Of a DNA stretch of 64,000 bases, positions 43,288-51,449 are shown in pieces. The stretch spans positions 1-64,000 of the forward strand of contig JANYJW010000012.1 of NCBI GenBank assembly GCA_025361705.1. The letters are read 5' to 3'. Numbering within the stretch: the first letter of the stretch is position 1; each line of letters starts with the position of its first letter. The notes under the pieces were generated by a model. It worked only from the letters and a program-made list of their open reading frames with translations. It was not told the origin of the DNA and made no database searches. The position numbers and the translations under genes were made by a program. The stretch comes from Gemmatimonas sp. GTDB taxonomy: Bacteria; Gemmatimonadota; Gemmatimonadetes; Gemmatimonadales; Gemmatimonadaceae.

Positions 43288-43797
43288 ATGACCATTCGCA
43301 TCATCGTCACCGGCGGCACGTTCGACAAGGAATACAACGAACTCAACGGCACGCTCGCGTTCAATCGCACGCACATCGAGGACGTGCTGCAGCGCGGCCG
43401 CTGCAAGCTGGACGTCGTCATCGACGTGCTGATGATGGTGGACTCGCTCGACATGGGTGACGGCGACCGCGCCCGCATCGTGCACGCCTGCCTCGCGTGC
43501 GACGAGCAGCGCGTGGTGATCACGCACGGCACCGACACGATGGTCGAGACGGCCCAGGCCATCGCCGCCGGCGTGCCGCACAAGACCATCGTCCTCACCG
43601 GCGCCATGGTGCCATACGCGTTCGGCAGTTCCGACGGACTGTTCAACCTGGGAAGTGCGCTCTCGTTTGTGCAGGCGCTGGCGCCGGGCGTGTATGTGGC
43701 GATGAATGGCCGCGTCTTTCCGTGGAACCGGGTGCGCAAGAACCACGAGATCGGCGTGTTCGAGTCGACCGGGCCAGCATTGGGGGGTACCGCATGA
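43288..43797 (+). CDS. Single-domain asparaginase-like protein
   Basis: 169 residues from the ATG at 43288. It has the N-terminal catalytic residues of L-asparaginases: IIVTGGTFDKEYNE with the nucleophile Thr near residue 9, THGTDTMVETA with the second Thr-Asp pair, and VLTGAMVPYAFGSSDG. The C-terminal domain of the usual 330-residue enzyme is missing, as in a known short asparaginase group. Whether it hydrolyses asparagine is not certain, because the second domain normally completes the active site. Its stop overlaps the start of an M42-like peptidase gene. Confidence 0.82.
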   Translation: MTIRIIVTGGTFDKEYNELNGTLAFNRTHIEDVLQRGRCKLDVVIDVLMMVDSLDMGDGDRARIVHACLACDEQRVVITHGTDTMVETAQAIAAGVPHKTIVLTGAMVPYAFGSSDGLFNLGSALSFVQALAPGVYVAMNGRVFPWNRVRKNHEIGVFESTGPALGGTA

Positions 43798-45827
43798 GCC
43801 GCTTTCTGACCGCCTCGCTTCTGTGCCTCGCGCTTCCCCTTGGCGCGCAAACGAGCGCTGCCGTTGCCTCGTGGATTCACCTCGACGCCGTGCCGGGCAC
43901 GGAAGCATCGACGGCGAAACACCTCATGGCCGCGCTGCCTGGCTGGCGCACCGACCAGTGGGGGAATGTCATCAAGACCGTCGGCCGCGGCACGCCGCGT
44001 CGCGTCGTTGCGTGCGCGCTCGACTACTCGGCGTTCGTCGTGTCGCAGATCACGGACGCGGGTTACCTGCGCCTGCGTCGCAGCGGCGTGCCGTCGCATC
44101 CGTTGTGGAATCAGTTCCAGGAAGCGCAGCGCATCGCCGTCTTCACGGCCACGGGACGCGTGCCGGGCGTGGTGGCCGTCGCCAACGGCCACTTCGCGCG
44201 CCAGCACGCGGGCGACACCACGGTCGTCACGGCCGACCAGCTGTGGGTAGACATCGGCGCGTCGTCGCGCGCCGAGGTCGAGACGCTCGGCGTGGCGCTG
44301 CTCGACCCCGTCATGCCAGACCGGCCGCTGTGGACCTTCGGCGCATTCGCCACGGGGCCGGCGGCCGGCGCGCGCGCAGGCTGCGCCGCCGTGGCTGCAG
44401 CCGCCACGCAGGTGCCGGCAAGTGGCGAGACGACGTTCATTCTCTCGACGCAGCGCATCTTCGGGTGGGTGGGGCTGTCGGCCGCGCTCGCGCAATTGGG
44501 CGCCGTCGATCAGGTGGCACTTGCCGATGCGGGCCGGCTCGCGCGGAGCGTGTCGCGCGCGGGCAGTGCACGCCTGCCGCAGCCATTCCGCGCTCTCGTC
44601 GGCCGAGTGCGTGCCGATTCACTGTCGGTCTTCGCGCCGGCCGTCCGCTGGCCGGGGAGCACGGTGGAGTCGGTCGACAGCGCCGAGGCAGGCACGCTCG
44701 CGGCGTGGGTAGCCACCGCCGCAGGACTTGATCACACGCCCTCGCTGATTGCGCTGCCCACCGATACCGCGCGCCACCTCGCCCCGCGCCGCGACGCGTA
44801 CAATGCGCTCGAGCGGGAGTTCCTGGAGCTGGGCGACATTCACGCGGTAGCCGGGCACGAGCGCCCCATGCGCGACGCCGTGTTGGCCCGGCTCCCCAAG
44901 TGGGCGCGCGACAAATCGCAGGTGGACTCGGCGGGCAACATTATCGTGACCGCGGGTCCCGATCGCGATGCCATCGCGATGATTGCCCACGTCGACGAGG
45001 TGGGCTTTGAGGTCGACAGCATCCTCGCCGACGGGCGCGTGACGCTGCGCGTGCGCGGCGGCGCGGTGCTGCCCTCGTGGGAAGGTGTGCCGGCGTACCT
45101 GCACTTCGACGCGCCGGCAAGCGCGCCGGCAAGCGCGCCGCTGCGCGGCGTCTTCGTTCCGCGCGACTCTGCGCGCCTCAAGTCGCCCGGCAAGCTGCAG
45201 GCGTGGTTCGGCATGGACTCCGCGCAGCTCGTGGCGCGCGGCGTGCGGTCTGGCCTCAGCCTTACCGCGTACAAGCGCGCCGACCGACTGGCCGGCACGC
45301 GCGTCACGGGCCGCTCGAGCGATGATCGCACGGGCGTCTCCGCCCTGCTGACGGCGGTGGCGTCCATCAATCCCGCCGCACTCACGCGGCGTGTCTACTT
45401 TGTGTGGACGGTACAGGAGGAAGGCGGACTCAACGGCGCACGCGCTTTCGGCAACCGGTACGGCGCGTCGCTGCAGCGCGTGTATGCCGTGGACACCTTT
45501 GTCAGTGCGGACTCGCCCATGGAGTCGCCGCACTTTGCCCTGGCGCCGTTGGGCGCGGGAGCGGTGCTGCGCGGCCTCGACGACGGCTCACTGGCGCCGC
45601 GCACCGAGCGCGAGCGGGTGATGCGCGTGGCACGCGCCAACGGCATTCCGCTGCAGGTGGGCACGACGTTTGGCAGCACCGATGCGTCGGCGGTCTCGCC
45701 GTGGGGGCCGCCGGCCGTGGGACTCAGCTGGCCGGGGCGCTACTCGCACGGGCCGGCGGAGGTCTTCGACCTGCGCGATGTTGCGTCGCTGGCGCGGCTC
45801 GTGGCGGCGCTGGCGTTGGCGCCATAG
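43794..45827 (+). CDS. Two-domain M42-like aminopeptidase with degenerate first domain
   Basis: 677 residues from the ATG at 43794 (ATGA overlap with the asparaginase stop), with a signal peptide LLCLALPLGAQ. Residues about 20-310 and 330-675 are homologous halves. The second keeps M42/M20 metal ligands: MIAHVDEVGFEV, SDDRTGVSALL, VQEEGGLNGARAF, and SHGPAEVFDLRD. The first half keeps the scaffold (WVDIGASSRAEVETLG, FGAFATGPAAGARAG, FILSTQRIFGW) but the matching positions read CALDYSAF, GARAG and TQRIF, so its metals must be lost. It probably serves for assembly or substrate choice. Confidence 0.82.
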   Translation: MSRFLTASLLCLALPLGAQTSAAVASWIHLDAVPGTEASTAKHLMAALPGWRTDQWGNVIKTVGRGTPRRVVACALDYSAFVVSQITDAGYLRLRRSGVPSHPLWNQFQEAQRIAVFTATGRVPGVVAVANGHFARQHAGDTTVVTADQLWVDIGASSRAEVETLGVALLDPVMPDRPLWTFGAFATGPAAGARAGCAAVAAAATQVPASGETTFILSTQRIFGWVGLSAALAQLGAVDQVALADAGRLARSVSRAGSARLPQPFRALVGRVRADSLSVFAPAVRWPGSTVESVDSAEAGTLAAWVATAAGLDHTPSLIALPTDTARHLAPRRDAYNALEREFLELGDIHAVAGHERPMRDAVLARLPKWARDKSQVDSAGNIIVTAGPDRDAIAMIAHVDEVGFEVDSILADGRVTLRVRGGAVLPSWEGVPAYLHFDAPASAPASAPLRGVFVPRDSARLKSPGKLQAWFGMDSAQLVARGVRSGLSLTAYKRADRLAGTRVTGRSSDDRTGVSALLTAVASINPAALTRRVYFVWTVQEEGGLNGARAFGNRYGASLQRVYAVDTFVSADSPMESPHFALAPLGAGAVLRGLDDGSLAPRTERERVMRVARANGIPLQVGTTFGSTDASAVSPWGPPAVGLSWPGRYSHGPAEVFDLRDVASLARLVAALALAP

Positions 45828-45901
45828 CGCGTCGCCTGGCCCCCCGCTTCATTTCGGTGATCTCGCGACTGGCTGGCTCCCTCTTTCCCCTGTCCGCGAC
45901 C

Positions 45902-47446
45902 ATGCGACGCTTCGTCCTCGCCCTTCTCTGCGCGCCCGCCCTCGCCGCCGCGCAGTCACCCGCCGCCATCGACAGCATCGTCGAGCGCGCCCTCAAGACG
46001 TTTGGCAATCAGGGCGCCGCCATTGCCGTGGTGAAGGACGGCAAGGTCATCGTGGCGCGGGGTTACGGCATCAAGACGCTGGGCGCGCCCGACCCGGTGG
46101 GTCCCGACACGCGATTCGGCATCGCGTCCAACACCAAGGCCTTTACGGCCACGGCCCTCGGCATCCTCGTCGAGGAAGGCAAGGTCCAGTGGGACGCGCC
46201 GGTCATCCGGTACCTCCCGGAGTTCGCGATGTACGACCCGTTCGTCACGCGCGAGATCACCATCCGCGACCTGCTGGTGCATCGCTCGGGCCTTGGCCTC
46301 GGCGCGGGCGACCTGCTCTGGTGGCCGGCGTCGACCTACGACCGCAAGGAGATCATGCGCCGCCTGCGCTTCATAAAGCCGGCGGCGTCATTCCGCACTG
46401 CGTACGCGTACGACAACGTGCTCTACCTCGTGGCGGGCGAGGTGATTGAACGCCTGAGCGGGCGCACGTGGGAACAGTTCATTCAGGAGCGCATCCTCAC
46501 CCGCGTCGGGATGACCGCGAGCACCGTGCGCCACAGCGACGCGGCGGGACAGGCCGATGTGGCCACCACGCACGCCGAGGTGGACGGCAAATTGCAGGTG
46601 ATAGCGCCGATGACGAGTGACAATACCAATCCCGCGGGCGGCATCAACGCCGGCGCACGCGACATCGCCAAGTGGCTGCTGGTGCAGCTCGACAGCGGCA
46701 AGCTCGCCGACGGTTCTCGGCTGGTGAGTGCGCGCACGGCCCGCGAGATCTGGACCGGCGTGACGCCCATGGGCACCGGCCCGGCGGCCGCCGACATCGC
46801 GCCGCTCGCCAAGCAGTTCAACCTGTATGCGCTCGGCTTCCAGACCAATGACTTCCGTGGCCGCAAGCTGCTGTGGCACACGGGCGGCCTGCCGGGATAC
46901 CTCTCGTTCGTGTCGTTCATTCCCGAGGCGCGCGTGGGTGTGGCCGTGCTGACCAACACCGAAACGCCGATGTTCTCCGCGTTGGGCTGGTCGCTGCTCG
47001 ACTACGCGCTCGGCACCAAGCCGCCGTGGGACTTCGTCGGCGGATACGCCGCGCTCGCGCAGAAGCAGAAGCAGGCGGTCGGCGCGGCGCGTACGGCCAC
47101 CGCGACGGCGCGCGATTCGCTGAGCAAGCCTTCGCTCGCGCTGGCGAAATACGCGGGCACCTATGAGGACGCGTGGTACGGCGACGTCACGGTCACGTTC
47201 GCCAACGGCACGTTGCGCATGGCCCTTGGCCACACGCCGCAGCTGCAGGGCGAGATGGTGCACTGGCAGCACGACACGTTCCTCGCGCGCTGGGACGATC
47301 GCGAGATGCGTGCCGACGCATTGGTGACATTCCAGCTGAACGCCGATGGCAGCATTGATCAAGTCAAGCTGCGCGCCGCCGACCCGGACACGGATTTTTC
47401 GTTCGACTTCCAGGACCTGCTGCTCAAGCCCAAGCCGAAGCGGTGA
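45902..47446 (+). CDS. Secreted serine hydrolase, class C beta-lactamase family
   Basis: 514 residues from the ATG at 45902 with a signal peptide (FVLALLCAPALAAAQ). Ser-x-x-Lys is ASNTKAF near residue 80, with the serine as nucleophile; the Tyr-x-Asn site is AYAYDNVLYLV; the third motif HTGGLPGYLS is the usual replacement for KTG in esterase- and peptidase-type members. A C-terminal beta domain (DUF3471-like, LAKYAGTYEDAWYGDVTVTF) follows an alanine-rich linker. It may act on D-amino-acid peptides or esters. Its stop overlaps the LpxR-like start. Confidence 0.88.
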   Translation: MRRFVLALLCAPALAAAQSPAAIDSIVERALKTFGNQGAAIAVVKDGKVIVARGYGIKTLGAPDPVGPDTRFGIASNTKAFTATALGILVEEGKVQWDAPVIRYLPEFAMYDPFVTREITIRDLLVHRSGLGLGAGDLLWWPASTYDRKEIMRRLRFIKPAASFRTAYAYDNVLYLVAGEVIERLSGRTWEQFIQERILTRVGMTASTVRHSDAAGQADVATTHAEVDGKLQVIAPMTSDNTNPAGGINAGARDIAKWLLVQLDSGKLADGSRLVSARTAREIWTGVTPMGTGPAAADIAPLAKQFNLYALGFQTNDFRGRKLLWHTGGLPGYLSFVSFIPEARVGVAVLTNTETPMFSALGWSLLDYALGTKPPWDFVGGYAALAQKQKQAVGAARTATATARDSLSKPSLALAKYAGTYEDAWYGDVTVTFANGTLRMALGHTPQLQGEMVHWQHDTFLARWDDREMRADALVTFQLNADGSIDQVKLRAADPDTDFSFDFQDLLLKPKPKR

Positions 47447-48393
47447 TGCGGCGGTTCGCGTTCGCGCTGGCACTCGGAATCCTGCTGCCGCAGGCGGCGC
47501 GGGCGCAGCGCGCCGTCACGGTGCGTGCCGACAACGACGCGTTCAACTTCTGGCAGGCGCCGTGGACGCGCCCGGATGAGGAGTACACCAGCGGCGTGCG
47601 CCTCGACATACAGTATGATGGCGCGGCGTCGTGGGCCCGGCGCTTCCGCTGGTTGGTGGGCACCTGCACGGGCGCCGACGCGCCGTGCGCATCGCACACC
47701 TGGGCGTTTGGACAGGACATCTACACGGCGGTGCGTCCCAAGAATGTCGCGACGGCCATTCCCGGCGGGCGCCCCGACGCGGGCGTGCTGTGGCTCCTCG
47801 CGTCGACGCGCGTGGAGCAGCCTCGGGTATTGACCGAACTGGCGTGGACCCTTGGCGTCACGGGGCCGCCAAGCCTGGCGGAACCGATGCAGCAGCTTTT
47901 CCATGACATGGCCCCGGCATTCAACCGGCCAATCACCTGGGGCGCGCAGGTGCCGGCCGAGCCGGTCTTCGCCGCCAGCTATGACCAGCGACGACGGGCG
48001 ATACTCGGTGGGCTCGAGTTGCAGCCGCATGCCGGCGCCTCATTGGGTACGTTGCTCACCGAAGCCCGGGCTGGCGTTGGTGTCCGCGTCGGGACCGGGT
48101 TGGAACACCCATGGCGTCCGGCGGCCAACGGCCGGCCCGTGTCGCTGGCGTTCGTCGGCGACGCCACCGTGCGCGGCGTCGCACGCAACGAGGTGCTCAG
48201 TGGCGCGTTCTTCCGACGCGGCGCACATGTCGCGCTGCGCACCATGGTCACCGACGTGCAGGGAGGAGTGCGGCTGCGCTGGCGCCGCGTCGACGTGGCG
48301 TGGGTGGCCCACCAAACGTCGGCCGAATACGCGACCCGCAGCACGCCGCATGCGTGGTCGACGCTCGAAGCAACCTGGCGGCCGAGGCGCTAG
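47446..48393 (+). CDS. LpxR-like lipid A deacylase family protein
   Basis: 315 residues from the ATG at 47446, or one more from a GTG at 47443. Signal peptide FAFALALGILLPQAARA. The start VTVRADNDAFNFWQAPWTRP-DEEYTSGVRL contains the family Asn-Asp...Asp-x-x-YTSG pattern of LpxR, an outer-membrane beta-barrel enzyme that removes the 3'-acyloxyacyl chain of lipid A with a calcium-dependent His-Ser site. Later strands (GGLELQPHAGASLGTLLTEA, VRLRWRRVDVAWVAHQTSAE) fit a 12-stranded barrel. Start codon overlaps the stop of the hydrolase before it. Confidence 0.82.
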   Translation: MRRFAFALALGILLPQAARAQRAVTVRADNDAFNFWQAPWTRPDEEYTSGVRLDIQYDGAASWARRFRWLVGTCTGADAPCASHTWAFGQDIYTAVRPKNVATAIPGGRPDAGVLWLLASTRVEQPRVLTELAWTLGVTGPPSLAEPMQQLFHDMAPAFNRPITWGAQVPAEPVFAASYDQRRRAILGGLELQPHAGASLGTLLTEARAGVGVRVGTGLEHPWRPAANGRPVSLAFVGDATVRGVARNEVLSGAFFRRGAHVALRTMVTDVQGGVRLRWRRVDVAWVAHQTSAEYATRSTPHAWSTLEATWRPRR

Positions 48394-48396
48394 TCA

Positions 48397-48837
48397 ATGA
48401 CTGACCGCGAGCCCGAAGCGCGCGATCTCCGCACGCGCCTTACCCCGCTGCAGTACGAGGTCACGCAGTGCAGCGCCACCGAGTCACCGTTTGCCAACGC
48501 GTTCTGGGACCACCACGAGCGCGGCATCTATGTCGACGTGGTCACGGGCGAACCGCTCTTTGCCTCGATCGACAAGTTCGATTCGGGTACGGGCTGGCCG
48601 TCGTTCACGCGCCCCATCGAAGGGCAGCGCGTCAGTGAGCGCGAAGACCGGGCGCACGGCATGCGGCGTGTCGAAGTGCGCTCGGCCGAGGGCGATTCGC
48701 ACCTTGGGCATCTGTTCCCCGACGGTCCGCAGCCCACCGGCATGCGCTACTGCATCAACTCGGCGGCGTTGCGATTTGTACCCGTCGATCGCCTCGAGGC
48801 CGAAGGGTACGCGGCGTTCCTCGCGATGTTCGCGTAG
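48397..48837 (+). CDS. msrB: Peptide-methionine (R)-S-oxide reductase
   Basis: 146 residues. SeIR fold motifs: [22 protein letters not shown] and the catalytic [11 protein letters not shown] with Cys119. The two CxxC zinc sites of many MsrB proteins are absent: the positions read VVTGEPLF and EGDSHLGH, so this is a zinc-free form like the MsrB half of MsrA-MsrB fusions. It reduces methionine-R-sulfoxide in proteins using thioredoxin. No signal peptide, so cytosolic. Lies 3 bp after the LpxR-like gene. Confidence 0.92.
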   Translation: MTDREPEARDLRTRLTPLQYEVTQCSATESPFANAFWDHHERGIYVDVVTGEPLFASIDKFDSGTGWPSFTRPIEGQRVSEREDRAHGMRRVEVRSAEGDSHLGHLFPDGPQPTGMRYCINSAALRFVPVDRLEAEGYAAFLAMFA

Positions 48838-48881
48838 TGTCGCCGGACTACCTTTCCTGCTGACTCGCTCATGAGAGGCTG

Positions 48882-50084
48882 ATGCTCCTTCGCCCGGTGC
48901 TGCTGATGGCGCTCGCCATCCCGCTGATCGCCCGGCAATCGCCGGCCCAGCAGCTCGCCGGCGACTCCGTGGTTGTCGACACCGTCGCGCCGGGCCTCGA
49001 GCACACCTATATCGTGCGCCAGCAGGGGCCGTGGCGCGTACATCTGGTGCGCGTCGACCTGCGCGGCGGACACTACGCCGTGCGTAGCGTGCGGGCGCTC
49101 GATTCGCTGCGCGGGCGCGAGAAGGTGACTGCCATGGCCGAACGCGCGCGGCAGCAGGGGCACCGGGTGCGCGTGGCGATCAACGCCGATTTCTTCGACC
49201 TCAAGACCGGCGAAAGCGTCAACAACCAGGTGAGCGGCGGCCGGATATGGAAAGCGCTGGCGATGAGCGGCCCCGCAGGCGGTGCCATGAAGAGCGCGCG
49301 CGGCCAGTTTGGCGTGACGCGAGCGGGGAAGCCCGTGATCGACCGGGTGGTCTTTGCTGGCGTGCTGCACGCCGGACGCACCTTCTGGGCGCTCGACGGC
49401 GTGAATGCCATTCCATCCAATGGGCAGGGGCTTGTGCTCTGGCTGCCTGAAGCCAACGGCCGGGCGCGCGCCGATTCCACGCGGCCCGGTCGCGAACTGC
49501 GCGTGGCCGTGGTGCGGGGCACGTGGCGCGACTCACTGGTGCTGCGCACGCGCGGGGCTGTGGCTGCTGCCGACTCGGCGCCACTGCCGGCAGGCGAGGG
49601 CGCGCTCGTGGCGTATGGCGCCACGGCGGCGCGGCTCGACTCGCTGGTGGTGCTTGCGCGGCCCGTGGTGGCGCGCGCCGATTGGCTGCCTGCGGCAGGA
49701 CCGCTGGAAGAGCTCATCGGCGGATGGCCGGTGATCCTGCGCGACGGCGCGCCGACGGTGGACGAGTCGGCCGTGCGCGAGCTGACCGGCAAGAGCAACG
49801 CCAACGTGCGGCATCCACGCAGCCTCATTGGCTTTGATGCCGACACCAGCCACCTGGTGCTTGTGGTCATCGACGGGCGCAGTGCGGCGAGCGTCGGCAT
49901 GACGCTGGCTGAGGCGGCCGAGTTCCTGCGCGGGCAGGGGGTGGCGCACGCCTTGAACCTCGATGGCGGTGGTTCCTCGGCCCTGGTCATTGATGGACGC
50001 GTCGTGAACGTGCCCAGCGACCCCGGCGGCGAGCGGACGGTGGCCAATGCCATCCTCATTGAGGCCATTATCAGGCGTCCGTAA
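48882..50084 (+). CDS. Secreted phosphodiester glycosidase (NAGPA domain)
   Basis: 400 residues with a signal peptide (LMALAIPLIARQSPAQ). The NAGPA/DUF2233 domain covers about residues 45-395: RVAINADFFDLKTGESVNNQ, EELIGGWPVILRDG, HPRSLIGFDADTSHLVLVVIDG and the final FLRGQGVAHALNLDGGGSSA and VNVPSDPGGERTVANAILI. Related enzymes remove alpha-N-acetylglucosamine from phosphodiesters or act on cell-wall linkages and spore polysaccharide. Last gene before the hydrogenase operon. Confidence 0.85.
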   Translation: MLLRPVLLMALAIPLIARQSPAQQLAGDSVVVDTVAPGLEHTYIVRQQGPWRVHLVRVDLRGGHYAVRSVRALDSLRGREKVTAMAERARQQGHRVRVAINADFFDLKTGESVNNQVSGGRIWKALAMSGPAGGAMKSARGQFGVTRAGKPVIDRVVFAGVLHAGRTFWALDGVNAIPSNGQGLVLWLPEANGRARADSTRPGRELRVAVVRGTWRDSLVLRTRGAVAAADSAPLPAGEGALVAYGATAARLDSLVVLARPVVARADWLPAAGPLEELIGGWPVILRDGAPTVDESAVRELTGKSNANVRHPRSLIGFDADTSHLVLVVIDGRSAASVGMTLAEAAEFLRGQGVAHALNLDGGGSSALVIDGRVVNVPSDPGGERTVANAILIEAIIRRP

Positions 50085-50297
50085 GGGTTTTCGTCCGCCA
50101 AACACCGGACAGAGTTGCGGTGGTTTTCCCTATGTTGGCCCTCTAACGCCCACCACACCTTAGGCCCATTCCGGTGACTTGGCCGGATCAGGTGGATTGC
50201 GGGTGCCCGCTCGAGCGGCCGGCGTTTTCGCGGCGCGCGTGGCGAGGCCACCTCGCCCGCGATCGCAACGGAGCGCCGCAAAGGGGGGCAGACCGGC
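50085..50297. promoter_or_regulatory. Upstream region of the hydrogenase operon
   Basis: 213 bp without a gene. It contains a short lower-GC block near 50090-50140 (TTGCGGTGGTTTTCCCTATGTTG) that probably includes the promoter, although no well-spaced -35/-10 pair can be fixed by eye. GGGGGGCAG lies 7-15 bp before the ATG at 50298 and may serve as ribosome site. No operator was recognised. Confidence 0.35.
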
Positions 50298-51449
50298 ATG
50301 TTCGTTCGCAATGCAGAGCCGTGGATGGATGGCTCGACGCTTGGTGAGCACCTCGAGGAGCGTGGCGTCACGCGCCGCAGCTTCGTCGAGTTCTGCACGG
50401 AGATGGCCGTGATTCTCGGTCTGGGCAGCGCCGCCGCTCCGTCCGTGGCCAACGCGCTCGCGACGCAGAAGCGTCCGACCGTCATCTGGCTCGAGATGCA
50501 GGAGTGCACCGGATGCGTCGAGAGCGTGCTCCGCACCGAGGCGCCGACCATCGGCGACCTGGTGCTCGACGTCGTCTCGCTCGACTACAGCGACACGCTG
50601 ATGGCTGCCGCCGGCCACGCGGCCGAGAAGGCCAAGGCCGAGTCGATGGCGAAGAACAAGGGGAGCTACATCCTTATTGTCACCGGCTCGGTGCCGACCA
50701 AGGAAGACGGCATCTACTGCACGCTCGCGGGCAAGACCATCCGGTCACACCTCGAGGAGGCCGCGGAAGGCGCGGCGGCGATCATCGCGCTCGGCGCGTG
50801 TGCGCACTGGGGATCCGTTCAGGCCGCGCGTCCCAACCCGACGGGTGCCGTGGGCGTGCGCGACATCATCAAGAACAAGCCGATCATCAACATTGCCGGC
50901 TGCCCGCCCATTGGCGACGTCGTCACGGCGACGGTGGTGCACTTCCTGACCTTTGGCCGCTTGCCCTCGATGGACCGCGAGGGGCGCCCGCTCTTCGCGT
51001 ACGGCAACCGCATCCACGACCAATGCTCGCGCCGTGCGCACTTTGACGCCGGCCAGTACGTCGAGAACTTCGACGACGACAATGCGCGCCGCGGGTGGTG
51101 CCTGTATCAGGTGGGCTGCAAGGGGCCGGCCACCTATTCGCCGTGCCCGATCGTGCAGTGGAACCAGCGCACCAGCTGGCCCATTGGCGCCGGGCATCCG
51201 TGCATTGGCTGCACCGAGCCGTATTTCTGGGACACCATGTCGCCGTTCTACCAGCGCCTGCCCGAGGTCGGCGGCTTCGGCGTCGAGAAGCGGGTCGACA
51301 CCATTGGTGCTTCGCTGGCCATCGGCGCGGCTGCGGGTGTTGCCGCGCACGCTGGCATGACCGTGCTCCACCAGATCCGCGCCCGCAAGTCGTCCAAGCA
51401 GCTCCCGGAACACGATGCCGCCGCCCAGGAGGACAGCAACAATGGCTAG
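50298..51449 (+). CDS. hyaA: [NiFe]-hydrogenase small subunit, membrane-anchored
   Basis: 383 residues. Tat signal TRRSFV (25-30) with a long acidic lead, then the FeS-cluster protein. Proximal-cluster cysteines: CTGC (70 and 73), GACAHWG and AGCPP. The extra cysteines of oxygen-tolerant six-cysteine clusters are absent (CTGC, not CTCC; GSVQ, not GCVQ). Medial and distal ligands appear in IHDQCSRRAHFDAGQ, GWCLYQVGCKGP and HPCIGCTEPYFWD. A C-terminal helix (IGASLAIGAAAGVAAHAG) anchors it at the membrane with cytochrome b. Group 1 uptake type; subgroup undetermined. Overlaps the large-subunit start by 8 bp. Confidence 0.93.
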   Translation: MFVRNAEPWMDGSTLGEHLEERGVTRRSFVEFCTEMAVILGLGSAAAPSVANALATQKRPTVIWLEMQECTGCVESVLRTEAPTIGDLVLDVVSLDYSDTLMAAAGHAAEKAKAESMAKNKGSYILIVTGSVPTKEDGIYCTLAGKTIRSHLEEAAEGAAAIIALGACAHWGSVQAARPNPTGAVGVRDIIKNKPIINIAGCPPIGDVVTATVVHFLTFGRLPSMDREGRPLFAYGNRIHDQCSRRAHFDAGQYVENFDDDNARRGWCLYQVGCKGPATYSPCPIVQWNQRTSWPIGAGHPCIGCTEPYFWDTMSPFYQRLPEVGGFGVEKRVDTIGASLAIGAAAGVAAHAGMTVLHQIRARKSSKQLPEHDAAAQEDSNNG

